64,000 bases of DNA from positions 8,384,143 to 8,448,142 of the forward strand of contig NC_090615.1 of assembly GCF_004359215.1 (NCBI RefSeq). Reading direction: 5' to 3'. Positions 1 to 10,410 of the stretch are shown here, piece after piece; the first letter of the stretch is position 1; each line of letters begins with the position of its first letter. Source of the DNA: Bremia lactucae (Eukaryota > Oomycota > Peronosporomycetes > Peronosporales > Peronosporaceae). Under the pieces are notes generated by a model. The model did not search any database. It was not told where the DNA came from and saw nothing but the letters and a program-made list of their open reading frames with translations. The position numbers and the translations under genes were made by a program.

Positions 1-797
1 GATGACGAACTAGCTTGAGCCTGTCTCAAGCTAAAGTCCTCCTGTTCCGCAACGGATATTGCTTCTTCAAGCGTATCCAGTTCCAAGCGGAACAGGTGGG
101 TCTTTACGGGATCATCCGTAAGACCTTGCATGAACACCGTAATTAACGTGTGTTCATGGACTGGGTTATTTGTGATACAACTCGCTAAGAGTCGTATGTG
201 CTGGGCATATGCGTGAACATCACGCTTGCCTTGCTTGAGTTTCAGAAGCTCTGAACGAGCTCTGAACTCAGCCCTAGGCGGTTCAAACGTCTGTTTGAGC
301 CGGGCTTTAAAAGCCTCTAGCGACCCAAGGACGTATGGGTCGCGCAACTTAAGGCCCAATGCCCAAGTTGTTTTGGCACGACCTGCCAAATTTGATTGGG
401 CAAATGCGACTTGCATTTGCTCGTCGACAATGTGACGTGCCCTTATGGCATCGTCCAACTCGACAAACCATCTCAAGAGGGAGTCTTCTTTGTCTCCCCT
501 ATACTTAGAGATGTCAGTCTTTAAGGTTTCGGGACGACGCGTGTGCGTGATCCCAGGTACAGGGGTCTATACCTGTTGTAACCTCAACAGTTCTGCCTGT
601 TGAGAGCCTTGCTGATTAAGCAAGGCTACCTTCTCTTTCGCCTCGTCAAGTTCATGTTGTATGAACTTGGCGATGGCTGAATGGAGGGCAACTCTGTCCA
701 AATTGACAGCATGGCTAAGATGGCATCGTTCCCTAGGGTCGAATTCATTCGATCGACCGCACTCCTTTCTATGCCACTTAAAAGGAGAAGCTATCAC
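1..797 (-). pseudogene. Gypsy gag polyprotein, one in-frame stop, incomplete
   Basis: Retrotransposon capsid (gag) protein. The frame opens at 797 and runs in one phase to base 1, interrupted only by a TAG at 567-569. After the stop the same frame reads through typical gag capsid sequence, with segments such as KYRGDKEDSLLRWFVELDDA, AGRAKTTWALGLKLRDPYV and ITVFMQGLTDDPVKTHLFRL. These match the retrotransposon-gag family of oomycete Gypsy elements as I know it. The residues before the stop form a short helical N-terminus rich in Glu and Gln. The C-terminal zinc knuckle is beyond the window. A single stop with no frameshift in about 800 bases makes this the least decayed gag here. Readthrough or a recent nonsense mutation are both possible. 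Confidence 0.7.
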
Positions 798-870
798 GCG
801 AAAGTGATGCGTATTTCCATTATCATCTCACATGTCCAGGTTCGATGATGGAACTGTGGTCCTTGGACGG

Positions 871-890
871 ACTACAAAGTGCTACCAGGA
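871..890 (-). other. Primer-binding site of Gypsy-1
   Basis: On the minus strand the bases following the LTR end read TCCTGGTAGCACTTTGTAGT. The same TGGTAG core follows the 5' LTRs of Gypsy-3 (38485) and Gypsy-5 (49994), as expected for a tRNA primer site. The priming tRNA was not determined. Confidence 0.55.
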
Positions 891-964
891 GTAACGGGGC
901 ACTACTGACTGTACTGCTTCAGTTCGATCCACTTCGCACTGCTTCAGTGCGAGTGGTGTTACAT
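891..964 (-). repeat. LTR remnant, family 1
   Basis: Contains the family-1 terminal block seen in full at 3436, 7084 and 18816: the GTAACGGGGCACTA end followed by the two terminal hairpins, here partly decayed. Only the transcript-sense 3' end of the LTR survives. The rest is replaced by MULE coding sequence. Confidence 0.7.
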
Positions 965-2700
965 GGAACTGTGACATTGTTAATGATGAGCACATTGGTC
1001 ATGACCCTGCTGAAGATCCCTCTGCATATGCTGCTAACCGAGTAATTCGGCCGCAACAACGACGTCAAGTAATTGAAATGACGAAGGCCGGAGCCACGCC
1101 GCTTGTTGTTTTGGCAACGCTACGTCAGAATGATACAGAGTGCAACCTAATCAGCAAAGACATCTACAATGCAAAGCACAAAGGAAGAAATTCAGCATTA
1201 AACGGTCGTCGTCCTTTCGAGGCACTCCTGGCCCGATTTCAAGAAGATAACATCTTCCATAGGCTTCTCACAAATGATAGTGGTGGATTGCGCTGCCTGT
1301 TCTTCGCGCCAAAGAGTGGTATTTCCGTCGCTGCTGACTTCTCTAAAAATGCGGTTTTTATTTTGGATTCCACTTATAAAACGAATAAGTATAAAATGCC
1401 ACTGTTGCACATCGTTGAAGTTACGTCAACAAATCAGACAGTATCACTGGCGTTTGTTTTTCTTTTGGAAGAATCAGTGGCTGATTACGCTTGGGCCCTT
1501 TAACAGTTTCAAACTTGCTTTCGTTCATAGTCGAATGAGAATGAACTTGCTGTGCTGGTTGATAGGGAGCTTGCGCTCATCGCAGGAATAACAAGTACCT
1601 TTTACAATGCTGCTGTATTGATTTGCATGTGGCATATTAACAAGAATGTCCAAGCAAACACCAAAAAGCATTTCAGAGCAGAGGATGAATACAAGGACTT
1701 CTGGGACAAATGGATGACACTTTGTAAGGCACACACTGAACAGGATTTTATTAGCAAATTAGCATCACTTCGGTCAAGTGACTCTTCAAGTTGCAAATTA
1801 TCTAGAGGACTACTGGCTGAACAACCATAAAGAGCGTTTTGTTGCTTCATGGACAATGAACATTCGTCATTTCGGACATGCAGTCACCTCGCGAGTCGAA
1901 TGTAGATACGCCTTCATTAAACAATGGATAGCCACTTCAACGCTTGACCTGGATGAGGTATATGGGAAGATTGTTCTTGCAGAAGATGCTCAAAGACGAG
2001 AAATTAGCCGAAAAGGTAGTCTGAGCTGAAAGCTCCATTTTGGAGCAATGGAGTCCGCTGTGTTTCAGCACATGCGTTGTATATTGTGCATAGTCAGTAT
2101 CAACTGGCAATTGATCCAAGCAACAATACCGAATGTAAGGGATATTTTATGGGGACAATGGGACTACCTTGCGAGCATAAGGTATTGCAGATCTTGCAAA
2201 AAACGATCCTACAAGTTTTATACTTTCACAAGCACTGTAGATTACAAGAAACGCTGCCTCCGCAGAGCATACAGCAGGAAAAAAGTCTTGATGAGATCAT
2301 AAGCTCAATCAAAACCCGTTACCAAAAGATGGATTCACGCCAGCAGGCTGCGCTACGCACTTTTATGGAAGGACTACTTTCATCCCAACCAACAATGACC
2401 AATATGAATAATCCAGATGTTGTCCGTACTCGTGGGCGACCTAAAGGATAAAAAAACTCGTCGTCAACAAAGCGCGACCCATCACATTTCGAGCATTGCG
2501 AAAAAGAAGAGCGAAGAAAAAAAGAAAATGCGGTCACTGCAAGGGGCAAGGCCATTATCAAACCACATGTCCTTCGCTAGCAACGGGAGGTGACATCAAG
2601 ACTAAAAGTGTGGGGATTGACATTGAGAGTGCTTCAGAGGATGAACTTGCGCTTAGGTATGTGAAAGTAGCATCTTTCTGCTAGGCTACATTTCCCACTC
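965..2700 (+). pseudogene. MULE-family DDE transposase, frameshifted
   Basis: Decayed Mutator-like transposase. Reading resumes in changing frames. An N-terminal part enters just after the LTR remnant. The block at 1078-1503 holds ILDSTYKTNKYKMPLLHI, with the first catalytic Asp. A frameshift occurs near 1500. The next block (1552-1830) has VLVDRELALIAGI with the second Asp, and MWHINKNVQANTKKHF. Later blocks (1778-2029, 2077-2451) end in a SWIM-type zinc motif (C then GLPCEHK), a GRPKG basic tail and, in another frame, a CCHC knuckle CGHCKGQGHYQTTC (about 2532-2573). The MULE order transposase, SWIM, zinc knuckle is clear. The FAR1-type DNA-binding N-terminus is absent. A separate N-terminal FAR1 fragment lies at 60094. 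I saw no terminal inverted repeats. Confidence 0.75.
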
Positions 2701-2729
2701 GAGACTAATAGATTGATCATCATTTAAGC

Positions 2730-3227
2730 TTGATGCAGAGTCGACTAATGAAGTCTCAAATCGGCAAGGAAAAAACCGCTGCAGAAGCCTACATAGAAGC
2801 AATTTCCGAAGTAAAACTGGATGTCGAAGGAGACGGTAACTGTGGATTCCGTGCCATTGCAGTGGCATTAGGACGTTCTGAGTCTGATTGGCCAGCAATT
2901 AGGAAGGAATTGGCCGAAGAACTCATTGTAAACAAGCCATTTAACGAGTGCTATTACCTGGAGAAAGGACTGGTAGACCGTCACCTTACCACTCTCGCTT
3001 GGCTTGCTGGCCCCTGTCACCAGGCATTTTGGCTAATTATGTCAGATATGGGTGCCGCCATTGCAAAGACATACACACGCGCTGTCATGTTTTTTGGAGA
3101 AGAGCAAGCGTTACAACCCTGCCGTTTCGCTGCACGCTACCAAGCGGAGAAAGTATCGTACTGGGATTTCACAGTACGATACTTTCTCCGCTTGGTAGCA
3201 CTACTAGGCGTTGAAGTTGAAGGCTGA
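2730..3227 (+). pseudogene. OTU-like cysteine protease domain of the MULE
   Basis: Follows the transposase on the same strand and starts with a charged stretch leading into VEGDGNCGFRAIAVALGRSE. That is the OTU deubiquitinase signature with the catalytic Asp and Cys (D-G-N-C). The middle part (MGAAIAKTYTRAVMFFGEEQ) also fits OTU domains found in MULE proteins. The catalytic His near the domain end is not seen. A perfect 28-bp inverted repeat at 3136-3199 destroys the C-terminus, and the frame closes at 3227. A further homologous-looking piece (SVWPDIDHRWETYPSE) follows to about 3290 in a broken frame. It was probably part of one long MULE polyprotein. The product is not expected to be active. 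Confidence 0.65.
3136..3199. repeat. Perfect inverted repeat, 28-bp arms
   Basis: Arms 3136-3163 and 3172-3199 are exact reverse complements around an 8-base loop. It lies inside the OTU reading frame, so it is a later local inverted duplication and not part of the domain. Confidence 0.9.
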
Positions 3228-3435
3228 TTCGGTTTGGCCAGACATTGACCACCGCTGGGAAACATATCCAAGCGAAACCGCAAAAATATAGAGAGAAATT
3301 GTTGACTTAAGAGAGCACCTTTTGACCACTGCCATGGATTCACTCTCTCGTGTTGTTTTGGGTGGTGTGTGAGGCGGTAGCTTTTATACCATGTCGGCAT
3401 TCACAGAACATCCATTGAGGGAGGGGTGTGTGGTG

Positions 3436-3880
3436 TGTAACGGGGCACTATGACTTGTATTGCTTCAGTACAAGTCCACTTCGCACTGCTTCAGTTGCGA
3501 GTGGTGCCCTACATTATTTCACGTACACTGGTACGTGCAGAGGAAGACTTCTCTTTAAGGCAACTAGCTTGAAGAGGGTTTAATGAAAACTGTATTAAAA
3601 TAATTAAGTGTCTCTCTTTCTATCTTGTGAATGCTAACTTAATTATAATCTAATACTAAACATGTAATTGAATTCTTATCTCTATCTTATCTGTAACTCT
3701 CTTTGATTACCTACCGCTGATTAGTCTGCGGAATAAATAGATATAATGGTCTATATCTATTTATGGATAAGAATTCTGAATATTACTATATAAAATAATA
3801 TCCTACAAATATTATCTACCTTTTAGATTATATATTAATTAACAACCTTTAAATGTTAATTTCATGTAACGATACGCCCG
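3436..3880 (-). repeat. Solo LTR, family 1
   Basis: Begins TGTAACGGGGCACTA and reaches the family's other end (TTTCATGTAACGATAC, 3860-3875), but the last bases before the expected CGTTACA are missing. A 9-base direct repeat GGTGTGTGG flanks it (3425-3433 and 3880-3888). It could be a target duplication altered by a small deletion, or microhomology. Transcript sense is minus, deduced from the polypurine tract next to the same LTR at 59920. Confidence 0.75.
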
Positions 3881-4148
3881 GTGTGTGGCTACCGCTCCCT
3901 AATTTGAAGTTTATAAGTAAGCCAGCGCTAGGCTCAATTTTAGGATCACAACACACAAATACTCAAATAGCCCCATCAGTGGCTGTTTAGTGCATAACAT
4001 TGTATTCCTTCTTCGGTTTTCGACTGTGCTATTCCACATCTCAGCCTCCTGATGTCCAACATCCTCAGTCTTGCTCTGAAAAAAATTATTCCTCATTGTA
4101 ATGTTCTTTGAGGTGCAACCTGTTCCGGCTGCTTAAGAGGATACCCCA

Positions 4149-6137
4149 TTAAATGGCCTTGCCATCGTGAGGAAGATCGCTGCACCCGCTAGATTTACGC
4201 GAAAATAAAAATCGATAAATGAAAATGACAAGCGTACACAGAAGAATTGTAAGGAACCCCAAGCCCACACCAGAGATGCCGTCAATTCGTGGCGGTTTAC
4301 GGTCCTGATGTATTTCGGTCAGATTCTCGACCTTATCCTTCGATAGCTCGGCACCCTGAAGTATTACATCACCATATTTGCGCTGGGAATATCCCTCTTG
4401 GTTAATGTCTTTTGGGATGTAACAAGTTCGGCCCTCAAAATTGCTGTCACAAGAACACATGCCATTGACACAATCCCCGTGGTGATTGCAGTGCTCGCGG
4501 TATACACACATGACCGCGCGGTCAGACGCTGGAAAATCCACGAGATTTGAGTAGCTGCTAGAGAGAGACTTTAAGTACCGACTAAACGCGATATCATACT
4601 CGGATAGCTCAGTGTCTAAAAATGTAGACAGTTCCTGATCAAACGACGGAAAGACAAGGTTGAAATTTCCTCGTCGATCGTATTCTGATGTTGCATCATA
4701 TAGTTTGCGTGTAACATGCGGCAAAAACCAGCCCGGGCATGACCAACACGATGTGTCCCATGCACGATTTTGGTCGTGACACTTATCCATGCAAAAGGTA
4801 GAATTTGTTGGAGGGCGATGAATCTTTCCAAATGGACGTCGGGTCTGAGGGTATACGCCTACTAAATTAAGCAAGTCGTGGATTAATCCCTTTTTTACTG
4901 CCTCATCTGTGCCTAATACGGATGATACGCCTTTTAGTGATGGATTAGGAACCACACGGACCAGCCATGGCTTAGCCACATCGTCAAATTCGAATTCAAA
5001 TCTCCAAAAATCGAAAAAGCTATCACTCAGATCTGATGGAGTGCCCCCATCACCTTTATGAGCATTCGCACGCTTCACCTTAGCTAATCCACCCTGAAAG
5101 TATCCGCGGCTGCTTAGTACTACCTTAGCGATCGAAGAATCAACCTCGTTTTGTAAGTGCTTCGTGTCGATTCCCTGTTTCCGCAAATATTTTTTTACTA
5201 CTTGCCAAGCGTTCGTGCCCTCACGAGAAGCAGATGGCAGCTCATGGAAATATGCTTGAAGATCGGGAAAATCCCATGGAGCTATGTGATGATCATAATT
5301 GTACGTGGATGGGTCAGTATCAACCATCAATTCGCTTGGATATTCGCTTTTGGCAATTTGAATTAGCGCATGATTGTAAACATATACACGTAGCGGATCA
5401 ACAGACATCACCGCAACGTAAAATCCAACACGAAACTTGTGATTGTCCAGCAACAGTGGCTCGACGTACTGATCCACCACGACCGACTTCCCTTTATAAG
5501 CGCTTGATTGCAGCTTGAGCTTCAACTCCTCATCTGAAACAAAAACTTCAGCGCGCTGAGTAACGTCATTATTATCGTTCGCATCGCGCTCACGCAGCAA
5601 GAAGCGGCGAAACACGTTCTTATCACGGCTGCGCTTGGGAGAGTACATATTTTTCTTTAACACCTTTGTGTATGCGCTGGTTAGCAGCGCCTGATCACGT
5701 GGTAGCTCATAATGAGCCGGTACAAAGTAAAAAAAGAACTTGACATGGTGCTGCTGCGCTGCCAAATGCTGTCCGAGTGCATCAAGCGACGTGAGGCGCT
5801 CAGCCCCGGGTAGGTGGTTCACCTTAGCGTTAAACTGATATGGAAGTTCGAGTTGTGCGAGTGGTGGGGAAATGCCTACGCTCCAGACTAAGTCAAAATG
5901 TGCACTATCAGACAACAGCGTTCCCCATGAAGCCTGGTGATCGGCGGGTTGGTATTGCAAGATGCCGAATGCCTCGAGATGTTCCAGCACGGGCTTTAGC
6001 TTTTGCTGCTGTGCTTCCTCAGGCAAAAAGAAACGCGCTGCCGAACGCGTAATTGCTGTGATACAGAGATCAATTAACGCTGCTTGTGCTAGCAGAAGCA
6101 GGGCCAACACGGGGGAGTGCGTCGACCAACACTTCAT
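4149..6137 (-). CDS. Membrane protein with tubulin-tyrosine-ligase-like domain and one EGF repeat
   Basis: About 662 residues. I place the start at Met 6135-6137 (MKCWSTHSPVLALLLL), which begins a hydrophobic signal anchor. The frame stays open upstream to 6503 with low-quality sequence. Residues about 100-430 look TTL-like: KVNHLPGAERL, KNVFRRFLLRERD, VVDQYVEPLLLDNHKFRVGF, NYDHHIAPWDF and FEFEFDDVAKPWLVRVVPNP. Residues about 544-572 form a six-cysteine EGF motif (C1, C7, C13, C18, C20, C29 of that stretch). One membrane helix follows at about 623-645, then a short basic tail. TTL enzymes ligate amino acids to tubulin in the cytosol, so an EGF repeat is odd and implies a lumenal or extracellular ligase-like domain. 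The usual Glu and Asn of the ATP-site L-E-x-N motif appear replaced (LVRVVPNPS), which suggests no or altered catalysis. It is flanked by LTRs on both sides. Confidence 0.75.
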   Translation of the reverse strand: MKCWSTHSPVLALLLLAQAALIDLCITAITRSAARFFLPEEAQQQKLKPVLEHLEAFGILQYQPADHQASWGTLLSDSAHFDLVWSVGISPPLAQLELPYQFNAKVNHLPGAERLTSLDALGQHLAAQQHHVKFFFYFVPAHYELPRDQALLTSAYTKVLKKNMYSPKRSRDKNVFRRFLLRERDANDNNDVTQRAEVFVSDEELKLKLQSSAYKGKSVVVDQYVEPLLLDNHKFRVGFYVAVMSVDPLRVYVYNHALIQIAKSEYPSELMVDTDPSTYNYDHHIAPWDFPDLQAYFHELPSASREGTNAWQVVKKYLRKQGIDTKHLQNEVDSSIAKVVLSSRGYFQGGLAKVKRANAHKGDGGTPSDLSDSFFDFWRFEFEFDDVAKPWLVRVVPNPSLKGVSSVLGTDEAVKKGLIHDLLNLVGVYPQTRRPFGKIHRPPTNSTFCMDKCHDQNRAWDTSCWSCPGWFLPHVTRKLYDATSEYDRRGNFNLVFPSFDQELSTFLDTELSEYDIAFSRYLKSLSSSYSNLVDFPASDRAVMCVYREHCNHHGDCVNGMCSCDSNFEGRTCYIPKDINQEGYSQRKYGDVILQGAELSKDKVENLTEIHQDRKPPRIDGISGVGLGFLTILLCTLVIFIYRFLFSRKSSGCSDLPHDGKAI

Positions 6138-6850
6138 ACGTTCGGAATTAACAATGTCTAATTTTAAGCAATTGCTAAGCATTTTTTTTTTAGCCTTCAC
6201 CTGTCTTGATTTATAGCTAAATTGGAGTAGAACGAGTTTGTTGCAATAAAGCATATGGCGTCTACCAAAGCTTAGGGATCTGAATGGCAGCAGAGCGGAA
6301 AGCTTGGAAGGAGGCGAGACCCGGGAAAAGCATCTGCTTAAGCGCTGCTTGAAAACTTGCGTTAGGCCAGCAGGCAGCGGCGACGACGGAATTCTCTCGC
6401 GGCGAAGCACTGGTGTGAAAGCCTTGACGCTGCTTGTGCTTGGGGCTGCGATCACAGATAACGTACACTTTTCTTCTTCGGCGGACAACCTTGCAGCCGT
6501 CACACATGCGCTTCACAGATGAACGGACCTTCATGGATTGCTGTAATTTACGCTTAAACTAAATGGCTGTAAAAGGACAGTGAAAAAAAAGCAGTTTTTA
6601 CACAAAAGATGATGTTACTGGATAATTTGGCATCTAATATTACCAATCAAAGCAAAAATGGCTGAAAGAAATTTGAAGGATCGAATTCACATATGTGGCA
6701 AAATATGGAGATGATATGCGGTTAGGAGTGAAAGAAGATTAAGCATGTAGCGGCTCGATCAGCCGGCAGCAGAGCTAGAGTAATAAAGTTAAATTAGTCG
6801 AACCTGTTTGCATAATTTTCTAATTAAATATCTAGTGTGACACTATTCTC
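6138..6850. other. Intergenic, upstream of the TTL-like gene
   Basis: No gene recognised. The frame of the TTL-like gene stays open to 6503 but lacks homology-like sequence. The stretch 6540-6850 is AT-rich with no clear repeat. A possible start of the truncated family-2 LTR (TGTAGCGG at 6745) is too diverged to assert. Confidence 0.5.
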
Positions 6851-7581
6851 TAGGAAGTAAGTGTAAGACTGATTTGTATTTAACATGATTAAATATATGA
6901 TTAGATGCCATCTGTGTAGATGTGCATCCTTTTATGGCTAGCATATTTATTCTACATACCTCAGCTCGCAGACGTCATCTTTTTCATGTGAATGCATCTG
7001 TGTGCATCACATAAACTAAGGTGTGTCATTATTGTGAACCTCACCCTAGTGGCAGGTCAATTAATTTCACACCAGTTAAGGGATGTAACGAGGCACTGCC
7101 GACTTGTACTGCTTCAGTACAAGTCCACTTCGCACTACCTCAGTGCGAGTGGTGCCTTACGTCACTTCACGTACACTAGTACGTGCAGAGGAAGACTCTC
7201 TTAAAACACTTGTCAAAGAGGGTTAACTAAAAACTGTATTAATATAATTAAGTTCTTCTTGTCTATTTACTTAATACTAACTTAATTATAAACTAATACA
7301 AAACATGTAATAAAGTCTTATCTGTCTTTCTCTTTGCGCGCGTCCAGCGCTGACTGGACCGCGGAGAAAGTAGATATAATGGTATATATCCTCCAATGGA
7401 TAAGCTTTTAGAATATTACCATGTAAAGTACTATTCTCCAAATATTATCTACCTTTTAGATAATATTAATTAATTAACAACCTTTGATTGTAAATTTCAT
7501 GTAACGATACACCACATTACAAGTGACCTCACCGTAAAAGTACTTAACGGGCGTGTAACACGAGGCAGCTAGCCCGATACA
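6851..7581 (-). repeat. 3' LTR of Gypsy-2, family 2, interrupted
   Basis: Alignable by eye with the family-2 LTRs at 13707 and 18282: the CTAGGAAGTAAGTGTAAGACTGAT block, the ACGTCATC block, CCTCACCCTAGTGGCAGGTCAA, and the AGCCCGATACA end. The side at 6851 is truncated. It is interrupted by a family-1 LTR at 7084-7521, after which the family-2 sequence resumes. Confidence 0.75.
7084..7521 (-). repeat. Solo LTR, family 1, nested in the Gypsy-2 LTR
   Basis: Complete 438-bp LTR from TGTAACG to CATTACA. Flanks are AGGGA (7079-7083) and AGTGA (7522-7526), a 5-base target duplication with one mismatch. Near its start it carries two adjacent hairpins (7102-7124 and 7126-7153) shared by the family. 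Confidence 0.85.
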
Positions 7582-7597
7582 CTACCCCTACTTTAAG
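7582..7597 (-). other. Polypurine tract of Gypsy-2
   Basis: On the minus strand this reads CTTAAAGTAGGGGTAG directly before the LTR start TGTATCGGGC. It primes plus-strand DNA synthesis in LTR elements and fixes the element's orientation. Confidence 0.6.
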
Positions 7598-8058
7598 AGT
7601 AATTACAGTTTTGCGAACATCGTCAACGGAAGGAACGATTGACAGCGAGCCGTTAACAACGCGCCGCTACAGTCCTCTCATTCACTCCTTAAGCGACTAG
7701 TATGTGAACTAAACTACCTATGCCACCTCCATCCGAGTGGCCTCGTTCGGATGGAACTTATCCGTCGCTTTAGAGCGTACCACTATAGACGCTCATAAGT
7801 ATTATTGTGTCTACCATTCGTGAACAACTCAAGGGAAATTATTTGGCCGTATTTCCTCGACTCCGGTCGTGTTGCGTTCGAATGAAACAACCGACCAATA
7901 CGAAGCAGAATTCCTGCGCTGTTTCCAGCCACATTCCGATTTGGCGAAATGACGGTCGCAGCGAATTAACTTTGCTCGCTTGCATGTGAGAGAAATCATG
8001 TGCGGTACTGAACCCCCTGCTTCTCTTGATCACGCTGCCCCTGCTAGTCCATTGGAAA
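7598..8058 (-). other. 3' non-coding region of Gypsy-2
   Basis: Lies between the pol stop (8059-8061) and the polypurine tract. It contains small inverted repeats, for example CCATCCGA with TCGGATGG near 7727-7752. A short plus-strand frame at 7719-7770 (MPPPSEWPRSDGTYPSL) resembles the start of an antisense frame as in Gypsy-3 and Gypsy-6, but it is too decayed to call. Confidence 0.4.
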
Positions 8059-10070
8059 CTAGCGGAGAGGCTCCAGCTGGTGCTCCTTTTCATAGGCAGA
8101 CACCAGTCCCGGTACGTCGACGCGCAGGGCGTCGACCGGTTCCCGAGAGTAAAAACTCTTCGGGATCCTCTCCATGTAACGAGGATCTGAAGTTTATGCT
8201 TCACGGAGCGATGAATCAGTAACGTATCAACAAGGACACGTTAATTCCCAGCAGCATCCACTCGTGACAGCCTATCCTGCTTCCGTTCAGCGATACTGAA
8301 CGACGGATCGGAAACCACGAAAGTCAAGGTTAGCGACTGACTTCGAATTTCCTCGATGTTCGCTCTAAGGACCGCCAGGGTTACGAAAGGCTCAAAATTT
8401 GGCTGGACCTTTGGAGAAGCAGGTGTCGAGAGACCAACGTCAAGCAGGTGAGAGAAGTTTGCGGCAGGAAGTTATTCACGTTCTTCGTCACCCCCACCTG
8501 AACGCCGCTCGACTCACGGTCGGCGTCACCATCAATCTCTTTAGACGAATGCGAATATGTGATCTCGTCTGGATTAACATACGTTTTAGACAACTGCGAA
8601 TAGACGGGGTGGGTCTTCATATGCGGTGGGTCAGCCTAAAATTAAAGACTTTAACCTCCTTGACCACCATAAATGGTGCGATGAAGCGTGGCAGTACCAC
8701 TAGGCAATGCATAAACGGTTTTTAGGTAGAGTAGCAGTACTTCGTAGTACAATTTTCCAACACTGAAGCGTTCTTTGTTTTGCGACCATGTTTGTCCCCA
8801 TATTGCTATTGCTTGTCCTGTGCGCTTGTTATCGTCACAAACTTTTCGTGTGATGGCTAATCGCTCATCCCTAAAACGTTAAGCTTTGCTCATGCTTGTA
8901 ACATCAAGCTCCCCTATGATCCCACCGAGAGGTCGGTCGTAGGTCGTAGCTGCCAAAAACGGATCTTTGTTATCTTCTAGGAGCACAGGCACTTCTTGCC
9001 ATGACTCCGCAATGTGTCGTGACCACTGATAAACTGGAAGGATTACCAGGGCACGTTTCTGCCGTAGACTGATGCCCCTCACGGGCCATCTCACTTCGGC
9101 GAATCTGTGTCTATCTTTCTTAACCTCACCGAGTGTAGTGAGGGGCCCTCCCGCACTAAGAATCGGCCTGCGCACAATCGAGACTAGCGTCCGAGGATGG
9201 TGCAGTCCGTTAATATAGAACGGTGTCTCACCCGTACTGACGTGGACACTGTTGTTGATAGCGAACTCCACGAAGGGCAATTGGTTGATCCATTCCTAAG
9301 GAGTCGCTAATGCGCGCAACACATCCGCCACGACTCGATTAGCACGTTCTGTATGGCCATCGGCCCATTCTTCCCAATAAAGGGCTCTCGGGAACTACCT
9401 CATTTTTTGCCTATTGGTTCTATCTTTCGCTGTTCGTCCTGTGGCAGGCGTATCTACCCAGCAGCTTAAAGACATGATGCGAAAAAACGACGTTAAACGC
9501 GGATCCTGGTCCAATACTATAGACTCTGTCATCCCGACGTAAAACGCGGATCCTGGTCCAATACTATGGACTCTGTCATCCCGTGTCGTCGATACACGTG
9601 AATTCTTAGGAACTAGCAAGCTGCCTCCTTGCCTGAGATTGTGGTGCTACATGGTGCTAAAGCACCATTTTGCTCAGTCTGTCGACAATTAGCCCCGTTT
9701 GACCCTTGTGGTCAGGCGACATGCCAAACAAAAAGGTCATACTGACCGAATTTCATCAATCAGTTGAAATCGGCAGCGGCTTCAATGGCGCACTGCTGGA
9801 AGGTGCATGCTTTATGCGCTAACACTGTTCACAGAAGCAAATATTGGCCACCAAAATTTCTCTGACACTCGTAAAATGTCTTCTTACGGCCCCTTCGTGG
9901 ATCTCGTGAAGAATCATTAGCTTGAGGTCTCTTTCATGAAGGGCATAGATTATTAAGGGATCACAAGATGACAGCTGATGCCATACCAGGCCATCGCTGC
10001 AGATAAACCGACTTAGCTTCGCCTTCAATTGCGACGGAAGGGATACATTTCGTCCACCGAAGTGATCCAA
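8059..10070 (-). pseudogene. Gypsy-2 integrase and chromodomain
   Basis: Integrase fragments in transcript order: an H2C2 zinc-binding region at 10070-9819 (HEIHEGAVRRHFTSVREILV, with NICFCEQC), the catalytic core near 9619-9395 (LDQDPRLTSFF), and a C-terminal part at 9280-8879 (PFVEFAINNSVHVSTGETPF). Then comes a linker and a chromodomain near 8260-8059 (QILVTWRG, later REPVDALRVDVPGLVSAYEK) ending at TAG 8059-8061. Integrase inserts the cDNA, and the chromodomain is thought to guide it to heterochromatin. Many stops and frameshifts, plus a 47-bp tandem duplication over the core, show that it is dead. Confidence 0.7.
9489..9582. repeat. 47-bp tandem duplication in Gypsy-2 integrase
   Basis: Copies 9489-9535 and 9536-9582 are nearly identical (GACGT, then GCGGATCCTGGTCCAATACT). 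Each copy includes the catalytic-core motif containing DQDPR on the minus strand. Confidence 0.85.
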
Positions 10071-10410
10071 CAGCAGGCGACACTACCATAGCTCTCATTT
10101 ATTCGGAGGACAATCAGCTTGTCTCGTTAGCCCGAGACACATTTTCCTGGTGTCTTGTCTCGAAGTCAGGTCTGCGCAGTAACGCATCAGTCAAGATATT
10201 TGACTGATCCGGCTTGTATTTTAATTTGAAATTAAGTTCAAAAAAGAATGTAAGCTATCTTGCCATTCTAGGCGAGAAGCGCGGTGAGTTTATTGCGGTC
10301 TGCAATGATGCGTGATCCGTATAAACCACAAATAGTTCGGTGCCCAGTAGGTTCACACGAAACTTGACAAGAGCATACTTTATTGAAAGTAGCTCTTTGA
10401 CATGCACAGG

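Larger units (their letters stand above)
1..964 (-). mobile_element. Gypsy-1 retrotransposon, 5' end, truncated by window edge
   Basis: Read on the minus strand this is the start of a Ty3/Gypsy element: the last 74 bases of its 5' LTR (891-964), a primer-binding site directly after it (871-890), a leader, and gag (797 down to base 1). The LTR remnant belongs to the same family as the solo LTRs at 3436, 7084 and 18816 and the 3' LTR at 59920, so Gypsy-1 is probably a relative of Gypsy-6. The rest of the LTR is missing and MULE-derived sequence abuts at about 965. The protease, RT and integrase would lie left of the window. Confidence 0.75.

Noticed and set aside
6138..6503. Upstream extension of the TTL-like frame (122 codons)
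   Set aside because: It would bury the signal anchor behind basic low-complexity sequence. The Met at 6137 gives a normal membrane anchor start.
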